Assembly (NCBI GenBank): GCA_023630585.1
Contig: CM042540.1
Span: forward strand, 10,239,074 to 10,303,073
DNA from: Cranoglanis bouderius
Taxonomy: Eukaryota > Chordata > Actinopteri > Siluriformes > Cranoglanididae
DNA: 64,000 bases
Reading direction: 5' to 3'
Part shown: positions 1-12,345 of the stretch, one piece after another
How the letters are laid out: each line of letters opens with the position of its first letter
Position numbering within the stretch: the first letter of the stretch is position 1
Notes under the pieces: generated by a model
Seen by the model: the letters and a program-made list of their open reading frames with translations, nothing else
Told to the model about the DNA's origin: nothing
Databases searched by the model: none
Made by a program: the position numbers and the translations under genes

Positions 1-820
1 GGTCACTGCCTACTGATCAACTTCATTTATTCACTGCAGCAAGTTGTTCATTGTCTTCTTTTTACTTTCTGTTTCTTATTAAAGACATTTTTTTTTTACA
101 AATATTAAATATTAATTTTTCAATTTTCTCATTAATGTTTTGTTGCCAGTCATGTCATCATGATCGGTTTCACTCATCATGAAAATATTTTGGCATATCA
201 CGGTGTAATATTTTTTGTCATTTCTCATTTCACATCTACTTGTACTTGTGAGACTGTTTATGGAAATCGACTGGCACTTGAATGTGTCACACAGAGCTGG
301 CTGGAGCTTTACACTTTAATGGATGACTGAACAGACACAAACAAATATAAACACATGTTGATGAGGGATTTTTGCTGGCCTGCTTCTCCATCTGTCACTG
401 TGTGTTAACACCAAAACCTTTACGTAAATACATGCTGTATGATGATTATGTATGTGTTGTGTGTGTAAGAGGGAGAGAGAGAGAATAGATAATGAATGTA
501 GTGGGAAGAGAAGGGACAGATGAAGGAACAGAGATTTGGAGAGCAGGAAGAGTGAACGGATGAAGAGACAGGACAGGCATGACAAATTGACAAAGAGATG
601 AGAAGGACTGTGAAAGGAGTCTGGAACAGCAATTGTGTTTGCGTGAGTGTGTGTTGTGTATGTGGGGGAAGCGGGGTGGGGGGTTATATTTGCCAAGTGT
701 CATAGCTTTCCATCTACAGAAAAAGAGAGAGGAATGAAATTGGAAGACATCCTTATCAGTTTGGAGGTTTTTAATCCGGATAAGATTATTCCCTTTGAGG
801 CTGATTCGTAGTACTCAACC

Positions 821-890
<70 letters not shown>
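821..890. repeat. (CA)n microsatellite
   Basis: About 35 uninterrupted CA units. The apparent Cys-Val reading frames on the minus strand here are translations of the repeat and are not genes. Confidence 0.98.
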
Positions 891-893
<3 letters not shown>

Positions 894-1710
894 CAGGGTC
901 ATAACCAGGATCAAAATATAAACTGCTCGGATTTCAATTGACTTCTGTTGATGCAAAAAAAAAAAAGGAAATTTCACAATATCTTGCAGCTTTTTTCTGA
1001 TGTTTGCATTCATATTTCTTAAAACATATAGTAACTTGATTTCATATTAAAGCTGTATAGAGTATAAAAGGTCCTTTGCATGAACATACTGTTTTTGTCT
1101 GCTTATTGAAACATGGCTTTATATCAACCTTAAACGAGAAGACATATCACTATTTCTTATAGATTGTTTTTTCTTGCATATTTTTCAGTATTTTTTAAGT
1201 GAAATGATTTCATATTATAGAACAATAAAGTAGAGATCTTAACATTAATAAATTGTTTATTTTATCTATTTATTGTAATTTATAGCACTGAGATGTACAG
1301 TATTTTGTATATTAACATACAATTACTGTTTTTGTAACAAACTTAAGCAAAACAAACAATCCATGCCAGGAAAAAAGAGAATTGATAAGAAAGTGCGTAA
1401 TGTATGTAATGTATGTAAATTTTTCTTCAGATCTCTTTACCACACAACCACCTCGTTTTTATGTATTTTATCTTGAATAAGAGGAGGGGCTTGGCCCCAT
1501 AGCACATTTATAGCAGCCAGCCATCACTCACTCACACACACACATACACGCACACGCACATGCACACAAACCTCCTACAGAGTGAGGATTGAGGTTAGAG
1601 ATTAAAGAAAGCTGTTGGTTTGTTCGTCTTTAGCAGATCAATATGTTTGTGAGCTTGAAAAGCAGAATGTGCTATACTGGAGATTTGTTCAAATTAAAAT
1701 GTGTTTATGC

Positions 1711-1711
<1 letters not shown>

Positions 1712-1744
<33 letters not shown>
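1712..1744. repeat. (GT)n microsatellite
   Basis: About 16 perfect GT units in intron sequence. Confidence 0.97.
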
Positions 1745-1747
<3 letters not shown>

Positions 1748-3116
1748 CTGTTTTGAGTAAAGTAGGCACGATCGATAATGCCACATCAACATTGGCAGAT
1801 ACAGATGCGAACATCAATACTGATCCATTCTTACTTTTAAACATAACAAGGCCAGCTGATCAAGCTTTAAAGTACCCCTGAACATCATTTTAAACCAGTC
1901 ACAATGATCCTCCTGAAAACAGATTTAATGTTTTAATCATTAATATGCAGAGCCACTAAAACTGGCCATAACATGTGTATGTAAATACATACACAAATTT
2001 ATCTTATATACATAAATATACAGTACATGCATATCGAATTTGGAATGACATCCATTTTCTTCCTGCATTTCCAAACAACTTGCTAGTTAACCTCAAGTGA
2101 ACTAGCTTTCATTTGTCACATGAGAATTTCTCAGATTTATCAGTCTCAGTTTGTTTATTTTTAGCAATTTATTTATCTTTAGGCAACACTGTCAAAATAC
2201 TCCATAACACTCAAAAGTGTTCAATATATTTCAAACTTTTGCTAATTTACCTAGCTACATTAGCATGCAGATTCAGAAGAATAAAAGTTTCTGGGTACCA
2301 CTTGAAGCTCTGATTAAGCAATATTTTAGAAAGAATTCTTAGATAATTATCTTAGAAAGTTATTTAGTGATATTGCTAACAACGCTAATATGCAACATAT
2401 TGGTTGTTGGCTACTGGTCGTTGCTAGCTGGTTGCTAGCTACTGTAGCAAACTTAACAAGCTGTACTACATGTTTTTTTTTTCTTCTCCTTTAATTTAAA
2501 GTACAGGACACTAAGACTTACAATTTTAAAATGGAGATTGGTGGCCATGTTGGTTCTGTCTATTGGTTAAGCCCATCATCTTTCTTTAGGTTGTGCATGA
2601 TGGGATAACTAGTTCAAATGTGGTCCGTCTTCTGACTCTTTTTACTGTACTACATTTATTCATATATCTCAGTGTGAACTTGCATATGCTTTTAAAAAAT
2701 GCTCTCCCAAGTGGATAAATTTGAAAATGCCACTTTGTTGTGTGGACTGAGAAAACTGAGATATTCAAAAACGATGATGTATTTTTAGTCATGTGACAGT
2801 CATGTGACCCATTCAACTCAAAACAAACAAAATGTTGGACGATGTTGTCTGCTTTGATAGCTTTTTGAATATTAGTGTCACTTTGTACAACTTTCAGATT
2901 GCATTTTTAAATAAACACCTGACAGAAATGATGCAAACCAAAGCTTCTTATGTTCGTATGCATGCACAGTATAGGGATATAAGTGTTTTCAGCCATTTCA
3001 GTGTGGACAAGCAATTATTGGAAAATGTTTGAAAACACCAGTGTAGATGGAGAGTGTTTTAAAATGAAAATATCCGGATTAATGTAGACGCCATTAATCC
3101 TTAGGCTCCTGTGATA

Positions 3117-3330
3117 AATGGATACATGGTTGTTTTTTCATTCATTCATTCATTCAATTAATTCACCTACTGGCATGTTTTTGGGACGTGGGAGGAAACC
3201 AGAGAACCCTGAGGAAACCCACACAGACATTTTGAGAACATGTGAAACTCCTCACAGACAGTCACCTGAGCTCATGATCAAACCAAGGACCTTGGAGCTG
3301 CAAAGCAGCAATGCTACCTGCTTGCCATGA
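3117..3330. repeat. Degenerate interspersed repeat related to 43490-43735
   Basis: It starts with ATTC tandem units and then reads 'cctactggcatgtttttggg', followed by a GGAGGAAACCAGAGAACCC-type stretch. The same order of words occurs at 43490-43735. This marks a dispersed fish repeat family with no coding capacity. Confidence 0.65.
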
Positions 3331-4073
3331 CGTTGCTCCTGCTATTACTTTTTAAATAGCCCTAATAAAATTCAGATCACAGTCTTGGTGAACGGACAAA
3401 TAAATGTCAGTCTCCATGCTGAGTGCATGGCTTCTTCTATATGGCCTATCAAAGTTTTATGGAAGAATAAATAAAAATAAAAGGGATTGATTACAGAAGT
3501 ACAGCCTTTAAAAGCAGAAAATATAGATATCACCACTGCAGTTCTACAGGATGGATTACTCTCCATAAACCTGTCTCATACAACTTATCTCTCTTTCTGT
3601 CTCTCTCACAATACATGCCCTTGTTTGGTTGACTGTTTTATCCAAAACAAAAAGATGCACACAGCTGAATAGTTGAGGTTTAAGAGCTTTTGCTTGTGGT
3701 CCCAATGCTGGCAGCTTTGGGATTTGGGACTCACAACCTTCCAGTCACCTTGGACTTTGGAGTTACTAAAGATTGTTTTATTGATTGCTTTCTTTTACAG
3801 TACTGCAAAGTGATTATAAGGTGCTAACCACTGTGGTAGCTCTAGAAATTGTCTGATGAAGTAAGTCCTCTTGTGTTGGAGGTGGGGTTGTTTGTGGGAA
3901 AAAAAAAAGCTATTTTATTGTATGGTGGATACTATACAGTCATGTGAAAATTAAGTACACCCCATGGAAATTGTTGGCTTTTTTTACATATTTGGACAAG
4001 CAAACATTTGATCCTCTTTTAAACAGTGCCTATTAATAAAGTTTATGTACTTGTTATGTAATTGTTATATACT

Positions 4074-5528
4074 TACAGCCGTGGCCAAAAGTTTTGAGAA
4101 TGACACAAATATTAATTTTTACAAAGTCTGCTGCCTCAGTTTTTATGATGGCAATTTGCATATACTCCAGAATGTTATGTAGAGTGATCAGATGAATTGC
4201 AATTAATTTCAAAGTCCCTCTTTGCCATGAAAATGAACTTAATCCCAAAAAAACATGTCCACTGCATTTCAGCCCTTCCACAAAAGGACCCGCTGACATC
4301 ATGTCAGTGATTCTCTCGTTAACACAGGTGAGAGTGTTAACGAGGACAAGGCTGGAGATCACTCTGTCATGCTGACTGAGTTAGAATAACAGACTGGAAG
4401 CTTTAAAAGGAGGGTGGTGCTTGAAATTATTGTTCTTCCTCTGTTAACTATGGTTACCTGCAAGGAAACACGTGCAGCCATCATTGCTTTGCACAAAAAG
4501 GGATTCACAGGCAAGGATATTGCTGCTAGTAAGATTGCACCTAAATCAACCATTTATCGGATCATCAAGACCTTCAAGGATAGAGGTTCAACTGTTGTGA
4601 AGAAGGCTTCAGGGCGCCCAAGAAAGTCCAGCAAGCGCCAGGACCATCTCCTAAAGTTGATTCAGCTGCGGGATCGGGGCACCACCAGTGCAGAGCTTGC
4701 TCAGGAATGGCAGCAGGCAGGTGTGAGTGCGTCTGCACGCACAGTAAGGTGAAGACTTTTGGAGGATGGCCTGGTGTCAAGAAGGGCAGCAAAGAAGCCA
4801 CTTCTCTCCACAAAAAACATCAGGGACAGACTGCTATTCTGCAAAAAGTACAGGGATTGGACTGCTGAGGACTGGGGTAATGTCATTGTTTCTGATGAAT
4901 CCCCTTTACAATTGTTTGGGGCATCTGGAAAAAAGCTTGTCCGGAGAAGAAAAGGTGAGCGCTACCATCAGTCCTGTGTCATGCCAACAGTAAAGCATCC
5001 TGAGACCACTCATGTGTGGGGTTGCTTCTCAGCCAAGGGAGTGGGCTCACTCACAATTTTGCCTAAGAACACAGCCATGAATAAAGAATGGTACAAAAAC
5101 ATCCTCAGAGAGCAACTTCTCCCAACCATCCAAGAACAGTTTGGTGACAAACAATGCCTTTTCCAGCATGATGGGGCACCTTGCCACAAGGCAAAAGGCA
5201 AAAAAACCCACAAACTCTGACAAACTCCAAGCATTGATTATGCAAGAATGGGCTGCCATCAGTCAGGATGTGGCCCAGAAGTTGATTGACAACATGCCAG
5301 GGCGAATTGCAGAGGTCTTGAAAAAGAAGGGTTAACACTGCAAATATTGACTCTTTGCATAAACTTCATGTAATTGTCAATAAAAGCCATTGACACTTAT
5401 GAAATGCTTGTGATTATACTTCAGTAACAGTTAGTAACATCTAACAAAAAGATCTAAAAACACTGAAGCAGTAGACTTTGTGAAAATTAATATTTGTGTC
5501 ATTCTCAAAACTTTTGGCCACGGCTGTA
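4074..5528 (+). mobile_element. Tc1/mariner element C1, full length with terminal inverted repeats
   Basis: The left terminus TACAGCCGTGGCCAAAAGTT at 4074 is mirrored by the right terminus ending at 5528 (GGCCACGGCTGTA). The inverted repeats extend for more than 50 bases and include the TGACACAAATATTAATTTT block. The element sits at a TA site inside element D. A second copy (C2) of the same family lies at 46665-48226 in the same orientation. Confidence 0.93.
4414..5335 (+). pseudogene. Broken Tc1 transposase of element C1
   Basis: The N-terminal helix-turn-helix region is readable from the ATG at 4450 (Val-Thr-Cys-Lys-Glu-Thr after Met). An in-frame TGA at 4750-4752 interrupts it where the sister copy C2 has CGA (Arg), and the frame then continues to 5220. 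The first and second catalytic Asp contexts are visible (VSDESPL and QHDGAPC). A deletion at about 5195-5205, compared with C2, removes the segment with the third catalytic residue (DLNPIENLW in C2) and shifts the frame, and the C-terminal tail remains at 5205-5335. The product would be inactive. Confidence 0.9.
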
Positions 5529-5654
5529 TATAACAAAACCACAAGGAAAATTTGCTTTTTCAATCATTTATTCAACAGGAATATGAATAGATGTGATATT
5601 CTTCTGTGGAAAAAGTAAGTATACCCTTGGCCTCAGAAGCTAGTATTGCACCCT

Positions 5655-6112
5655 TTAGCAAAAATAACTTCCTGTAGGCATTTTGCATAACTGTTCACCA
5701 GGCTTAATGGAATTTTTGACAATGACTTCCATGCAATATTCTTTCAGTTGCAAAATGTATATGGTTTTTCTTGCATGTACTGCCCGTTTCAAATCCCCCC
5801 ACAACACTTCAATGGGATTCAAATCTGGGCTTTGACTAGACCATTCCATGACCCTCCATTTCTTCTTTTTGAGCCATTCCTGTGTGGATTTGCCAGAGTG
5901 CTTAGGATCATTATACTGTTGAAAGGTACAGTTTCAGTTCAACTTCAACATTCAGACAGATGGTCTCACATTATCTTCAAGCACTCTTTGATATGATACA
6001 GAATTCATAGTTGAATCAATGAATGCAAGCTGTCCAGTCCCTGAGGCAGCAAAGCAACTCCAAAGCATAACATTTCTACCACCATTCTTCATAGTTGGTA
6101 TGAGGTGCTTCT
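5655..6112 (-). pseudogene. Broken Tc1 transposase of element D
   Basis: On the minus strand the catalytic-core text is readable in pieces. One piece carries GGRNVMLWSCFAASGTGQL (about 6090-6030). Another carries SSQSPDLNPIEVLWGDLK (about 5845-5790), with the third acidic residue of the Tc1 DDE triad. The pieces are in different frames and the N-terminal DNA-binding half is missing because the element is cut off at about 6113. Confidence 0.8.
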
Positions 6113-6249
6113 CACCCCTGGTAAATATGAGCAAAGAAGGCTGTGAAAATTTGTCTTTATTGTTTAACCTTTTGATCTTTTGTTTAAAAAATCATAAAAA
6201 TACTCTGCTCTCGAGGATATCTAACAAATGCAAACAAAACACAGGTTAA

Positions 6250-6251
<2 letters not shown>

Positions 6252-6342
<91 letters not shown>

Positions 6343-6354
6343 GTGTGTGTGTGT
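6252..6354. repeat. (TA)n microsatellite with TATG/TG tail inside element E
   Basis: About 40 TA units followed by a few TATG and TG units. It lies inside the left terminal repeat of element E, where copy F has no such expansion, so it grew after insertion of E. Confidence 0.95.
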
Positions 6355-6522
6355 TAAATATAGGTGTGCAACAATTATTGGCACCCTTTTAGTCAATATG
6401 TTGTGCTACCTCCCTTTGCCAAGATACCAGCTCTGAGTCTTCTCCTATGATGCCTGATGAGGTTAGACAATACATGGCAAGGGATCTGAAACCATTCCTC
6501 CATACAGAATCTCTGCAGATCC

Positions 6523-7366
6523 TTAAGATTTTGAGGTGGACTCTCCTTTCAGGTCACCCCACAGGTTTTCTATGGTTTTCAAGTCAGGGGACTGGCTTGG
6601 CCATGGCAGGACCTTGATTTTGTGGTCAGTAAACCATTTTTTGTGTTGATTTTGATGTATGTTTTGGTCATTGTCCTGCTGGAATATCCAACCACGGCCC
6701 ATTTTAAGCTTTCTGGCAGAGGCAGTCAGGTTTTCATTTAATATCTGTTGATATTTGATAGAGTCCATGATGCCATGTATCCTAAGAAAATGTCCAGGTC
6801 CTCTGGCAGAAAACCAGCCCCAAAACATTAAAGAGCCACCACCATATTTGACTGTGAGCATGAGGTACTTTTCCATATGGCTTCCTCTCTGGTCTTTATT
6901 GCCAAAAAGCTCTATTTTGGTTTCATCTGACCATAGAACCCGATCCCATTTGAAGTTCCAGTAGTGTCTGGCAAACTGAAGATGCTTGAGTTTGTTTTTG
7001 GATGAGAGTAAAGGCTTTTTTCTTGAAACCCTTCCAAACAATTTGTGGTGATGTAGGTGACTTCGGATCGTAGTTTTGGACACTTACTGACCCCAAGACG
7101 AAATTAACTTCTCCAGCTGTGATCCTTGGAGATTTTTGGGCCACTCGAATCATCCTCTTCACAGTGCGTTGAGACAATGTAGACACACGTCCAATTCCAG
7201 GGTGATTCATAACATTTCCAGTTGACTGGAACTTCTTAATTATTGCCATGATGGTGGAAATGGGCATTTTCAATGCTTGTGCTATTCTCTTATAGCCACT
7301 TCCCATTTTAGGAAGGTCAACAACCTTTTGCCGCACATCACAGCTATATTCCTTGGTCTTACCCAC
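6523..7366 (-). pseudogene. Frameshifted Tc1 transposase of element E
   Basis: The ATG is at 7366 (MGKTKEYS). An N-terminal homeodomain-like helix-turn-helix is visible (GYKRIAQALKMPISTI), followed by the second DNA-binding region. The frame breaks near 7090, and the catalytic part continues in another frame with VLWSDETKIELFG, a degenerate second Asp context (FQQDNDQN) and SQSPDLKTIENLWGDLK. Length and order fit a Tc1 transposase of about 340 aa. The frameshift makes it a pseudogene. Confidence 0.88.
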
Positions 7367-7897
7367 TGTTATGAATGATTAAGGGAATTTGGCCTATGTG
7401 TTGCCTCATATTTATACCCCTGCAAAACAGGAAGTCATGGTTGAACAATTTCCTGTTCCTAGTCACCCAGGTGTACTAAAAAAAATGTAAATATGAATGG
7501 GAGTATACTTCAAATATATTTTTCTCATATGAATTCATAGGGGTGCCAATAATTGTTGCACACCTATATTTAAAGTTTTTTTTATAACCTGTGCTGTGTT
7601 TGCAATTGTTTGATATCCATGAGAGCAGAGTATTTTTGTGAATTTTTTTAACAAAAGATCAAAAGGTTAAACAATAAAGACAATTTTTCACAGCCTTCAT
7701 TGTGCAAATTTACCAAGGGGGCCAATATTAGTGGAGGTCAGTGTAAACGTAATTCTTGGTGCATACTTTGCAATATATTGGTAGCTATTAATTAGAAAAA
7801 TACATGCAATTAATTAATTTAATACAATGCATTTAATGCAAAGTACCATAATAGTGGAAATTACTACCACAATTTGTTAATACAGTAAATATACTGT

Positions 7898-9878
7898 CTT
7901 CTTCTTTTCCTTTTGGCTGTTCCCTTCAGGGGTCGCCACAGCGAATCATCTGCCTCCATCTAGCCCTATCCCCTGCATCCTCTTCTCTCAGACCGACTAC
8001 CTTCATGTCCTCCTTCACTACATCCATAAACCTCCTCTTTGGTCTTCCTCTCAGCCTCCTGCCTGGCAGCTCTAACCTCAGCATCCTTTTACCGATATAT
8101 TCACTCTCCCTCCTCTGGACATGTCCAAACCATCTCAACCTGGCCTCTCTAACTTTGTCTCCAAAACATCTCACATGTGCTGTCCCCCTGATGTACTCAT
8201 TCCTGATCCTATCCATCCTCGTCACTCCCAAAGAGAACCTCAACATCTTTAGCTCTGCTACCTCTAACTCTTCCTCCTGTCTTTTCCTTGGTGCAACTGT
8301 CTCCAAACCATACAAAATTGCTGGTCTCACTACTGTCCTGTATACCTTTCCTTTCATTCTTGCTGGTACTCTTTTATCACACAGCAGACCTGACACTTTT
8401 CTCCACCCATTCCAACCTGCCTGCACACGCTTCTTCACCTTTTTTCCACGCTCCCCGTTGCTCTGGACTGTTGACCCTAAGTACTTAAAATATTTATCTC
8501 TTCTCCCTGTAACCTCACTGTTCCACTTCGATCCCTCTCATTCACACACATGTATTCTGTCTTGCTGCGACTAACCTTCATTCCTCTTCTCTCCAGAGCA
8601 AACCTCCACCTCTCTAGACTTTCCCCAACCTGCTCCCTGCTCTCACTACAGATCACAATGTCATCCTCAAACATCATAGTCCATGGAGATCACCTGTCTG
8701 ACCTCATCTGTCAGCCTGCCCATCACCACCGCAAACAAGAAGGGGCTCAGAGCCGATCCTTGATGCAGTCCCACCTTCACCGTGAACTCCTCTGTCACAC
8801 CTACCGCACACCTTACCATTGTCCTACTGCTCTCATACATATTCTGCACCACTCTAACATACTTCTCTGCCACTCCAGACCTCCTCATACAATACCACAG
8901 CTCCTCTCTTGGCACCCTGTCATATGCTTTCTCTAAATCTACAAAGACACAATGCAGCTCTTTCTGACCCTCTCTGTACTTCTCCATCAACATTCTCAAA
9001 GCAAATATTGCATCTGTAGTGCTCTTTCTTGGCATGAAACCATACTGCTGCTCACAAATGCTCACTTCTCCCCTTAGCCTTGCTTCCACTACTCTTTCCC
9101 ACAACTTCATTGTATGGCTCATCAGCTTAATGCCTCTGTAGTTTCCACAACTCTGCACATCTCCCTTGTTCTTAAAAATCGGCACCAAAACACTTCTCCG
9201 CCATTCCTCAGGCATCCTCTCACTCTCTAAGACCTCGTTGAACAACCTAGTTAAAAACTCTACTGCCATCTCTCCTAGACACTTCCATACCACCGCCTTT
9301 CCTCTCTTCATCCTCTTCAAAGCTCTCCTAACTTCAACCTTGCTAATCCTTTCTACTTCCTGCTAAACAATATTTGCCTCTACTACTCTTCTCTCTCTGT
9401 AGAAGTACTCCTTCCATCTTTCCCTCACCCTCCTGTCACCTGTCAACACATTTCCATCTCTATCTTTAATCACTCTAACCTGCTGCACATTCTTACCATC
9501 TCTATCCCTCTGCCTCGCCAACCGATACAAATCCCTCTCACCTTCCTTACTATCTAACCTTGCATACATGTCCTCATAAGCTTTCTGTTTGGCCTTTGCC
9601 ACCTCTATCTTAACCTCATGCTGCATCTCCCTATATTCCTGTCCACTTTCCTCTGTCCTCTCACTGTCCCACTTCTTCCTAGCTAACCTCTTCTTCTGGA
9701 TACTCTCCTGAACTTCCTCATTCCACCACCAAGTCTCCTTGTCTTCTTTCCTCCTTCCAGATGACACACCTAGCACCTTCCTACCTGTCTCCCTGATCAC
9801 TTTGGCTGTAGTAGTCCAGTCATCTGGAAGCACCTCCTGACCACCTAAAGCCTGTCTCAACTCCTCCCTGAAAATACA
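7898..9878 (-). mobile_element. 5'-truncated non-LTR retrotransposon (RTE-like LINE) with 17-bp target duplication
   Basis: The insert is flanked by a perfect direct repeat TACAGTAAATATACTGT at 7881-7897 and 9879-9895. On the minus strand it encodes reverse transcriptase and ends in a short AAGAAGAAGA-type tail next to 7898. Its 5' part is missing (no endonuclease domain), as is usual for LINE copies. The clade is judged from the protein style, and RTE is my best guess. Confidence 0.85.
7926..9860 (-). pseudogene. LINE reverse transcriptase fragment, several frames
   Basis: The minus-strand pieces run from about 9860 to 7926. The first is a linker region ending near 9363. The RT core is at 9320-8667, with FVDLEKAYDRVPR (motif A), GLHQGSALSPFLFAVVM (motif B region), and then MMFEDDIVICSE at about 8677-8640, where the usual FADD-type catalytic box reads FEDD. 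The C-terminal region at 8438-7926 ends in GRPKRRFMDVVKEDM. Stops and frame changes separate the pieces, so the copy is dead. Plus-strand open frames across 8005-8970 are antisense shadows. Confidence 0.88.
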
Positions 9879-11589
9879 TACAGTAAATATACTGTATGCA
9901 TATTTAAGATAAAAGACTGCATTGCATAACAGTACATGGAAATTAATCAGTGACAAAGGAGTGTAATTACTGTTACCACCCTGACATTAATTAATTCCCA
10001 ATAACCGCATGCCCCAAAGTCTTTTATTCCTCTTATACTACAACAATATGCCAACAATGATTATTTATTTATTTGTTTGTTTGTTTGTTTGATTGATTGA
10101 TTGTTCATTAAAGATTGATGTCATAATTTATAGTTTAATTTATAGTTTTTAGTTAGAGGCATCCTATCTTATCACATGAAAATGAAATTAACAAAAGCAA
10201 ATTAGATATTATCCTAATTTACTGATTTTACTTTAATTCTCAGATCTGGCAGTAATCTATCTGTAGGCAGTAATCTGTCTGTAATTCAAATAAATTTATA
10301 TCAATGCGCTTGTTCTAATACATTAGCATTTCTATAGTAGCAGGGATTTGTATTCTGGACCCTCTGCAATAACCTAAGGCTAGTAACACACAAATGAAAC
10401 AGCATGCTGTTATTTAACAAAGAAAATGTATAATCGTTAATATGGTGAAGCTTTTTCTGAGGAAATGTTTATTTAACATTTTTTAATGGAGTCTCCAGTG
10501 TCAGTGCTTTGTACACAGCATATCCTGAAGTGCTTTACTCCTTAATACAATGGCTTAACTGAGGTTTTTAAACATACCCATGGTGCAAATAACATTTAAA
10601 TTGCATTTATATGTTGCTGGAGAAGCACAGATTTCTGCGAATTTTTCTTCCTTTAACCTAAATCCAGTTGCATGGAGAAGATCAGTCAAACCTCGGAGGC
10701 TCAGTCCATATGCACGTGTACACCCTGTGTAACTTCCCAGCATGCAACCATCTGAAACATTATAGAATTATTCAGCATTTGCCTGAAAGTAAATAAGATA
10801 CGATGTATTTATATAGTCAAACTGAGAAGAATTCAGCATGATTACTTGCAAGATCCATATATTTACCCGTTAAGATATGACTAGTATTAGTATTAGCATA
10901 AATATTAGTACTAATACTAGTAGATGTCCAACAAATCACAGTTAACTCCCAAGTCTATCTTTATATTCCTTAAACATAGCCACTATGACTAAATGTTTTG
11001 ACTTATTTTAAAGACCAGTATGGCTATTTTTGATTAAACCCAGCAGGTTTAATCCATGTATATTTGAAATTTTTAATGCCCTGCTGTCCTAATATTTGAC
11101 ATGTGTAAATGTGCAACTTAATATTATACTTCCAGCAGCTGCTACTTTACAATAGTTTTTGCAGCATGTCAGCCTGGCTGGATGTTATTACATTAAGCTG
11201 TGGCTGTTCTCTGGTCCTCCTGTGCACCAGTTTTCCATTATCACTAGTGCCAGATATGGTTGGTATTATCCATGACAATGCATGCTACCTGGTATGTTTT
11301 TGTAAATTCATGAAGTGATTATTTTTGCTTCTTTAAAGAGAGATGCACCAGCAGTACACACTCCAGCACCAGCAGTACAAACAAAAAAACAAATTCGCAC
11401 AGCACACATCTCTGATAGCTTCAGAGACTTTCCTGCAAATAAACCTGAGCTACAAGAGGAAAATTTACAAAACCCCTTTATTGCCAAACACACACAGTTT
11501 TCACTTTGTGTCAAGGAAAGGGTTTAATACTGGACATCACCAGAAGCAGTGTTGAGGAAAAGAAACGATCTACATTCCCGTTTAAACAG

Positions 11590-12345
11590 CCTATAAAAAA
11601 AAAAATATGTTAAATATTAGTCTTTATATTAGGACTTATGTTATGAGTCCACAAATAAAGTTCAGTCATTTAATTACTCATGTTCACCTGGCATCGAATA
11701 AACATACTAGTAAAATAAACAGTGTGATTTAACAGCTTTCCATTGGTCATTTAGATGTCAACTGATATATGTGGACAGCGCATTATGCACACATTCCATA
11801 TATAGAAAAAGGGCAAACTGCATGCATGTTTGTCTTTGGACAGCAATAGTAAATACACAACTTTATACCACTATGTTGTTGAATTCTCAATTCTGATTGG
11901 TCAGCAGCAGCTGACAGTTGTCCTGGCTGCAAGGCAAATCAAGACTTGTATTAATGCACTTGTTCTAATATGTTATCATTTCTAAAGTAACCGCTAACTC
12001 ACCGGGACTTAAAAGGTGGATGTTTCATATAATCGAAAGCTTATAATAAACAAATCACTGTACGGAGAAAATCTTTTTCACTTTTTCTATATATGGAATG
12101 TGTGCATAATTGTCTGTCTACGCATATCAGTTGACATCTACTGTACGTAAATGACTAGTTGAAAGCCGTTAAATCACATCGTTTATTTAACTAGTATGCT
12201 CCATGGTGGCCAAGTGTTCCTAATAAACTTCACACTGGATTTCTATGTGTACATGAACGGAGTATTTAAATGACTTTATTTGTGGACTCATAACATGACT
12301 CCTAATGTAAAGAAAGATTATCTAATATTTAACATGATTTTTGTT
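11590..12345. mobile_element. Non-autonomous foldback-type DNA element with long inverted repeats
   Basis: Sequence from about 11605 to 11815 reappears inverted at about 12085-12340. Examples are GGACTTATGTTATGAGTCCA against TGGACTCATAACATGA, AACTGATATATGTGGACAG against its imperfect mirror TACGCATATCAGTTGACATC, and CACACATTCCATATATAGAA against TTCTATATATGGAATGTGTG. The arms are over 200 bases and the centre is about 270 bases with no open frame. The superfamily is not identified. Confidence 0.8.

Larger units (their letters stand above)
3935..6114 (-). mobile_element. Tc1/mariner-type element D, truncated and split by element C1
   Basis: The left end reads TACAGTCATGTGAAAATTAA at 3935, and the element resumes after the C1 insertion at 5529. 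The minus strand then carries a broken Tc1 transposase. The element stops abruptly at about 6113, where the terminal repeat of the next Tc1 family (element E) starts, so its other terminal repeat and the transposase N-terminus are lost. TA dinucleotides flank the left end and the C1 insertion, as expected for Tc1 target sites. Confidence 0.7.
6113..7745 (-). mobile_element. Tc1/mariner element E, left end clipped
   Basis: The right end has the full terminal repeat ending at 7745 (CCAATATTAGTGGAGGTCAGTGTA). The left terminal repeat starts only at the CACCCCTGGTAAAT block, so its outer 25 or so bases are missing. A second inner inverted repeat, GGTGTGCAACAATTATTGGC, occurs at 6363 and again inverted at about 7547-7566. 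Element F (29319-30774) is a better-preserved member of the same family. Confidence 0.85.

Noticed and set aside
316..703. Overlapping minus-strand open frames of 70-126 aa
   Set aside because: Low-complexity Ser/Leu/His translations of an AG-rich stretch, with no recognisable domain and several frames open at once.
700..1013. Minus-strand open frames made of Cys-Val repeats
   Set aside because: They are translations of the (CA)n tract at 821-890. Similar frames at 23344-23569, 28843-29062, 40115-40437 and 52979-53256 were rejected for the same reason.
8005..8574. 189-aa plus-strand open frame
   Set aside because: It is antisense to the LINE reverse transcriptase, whose motifs are on the minus strand.
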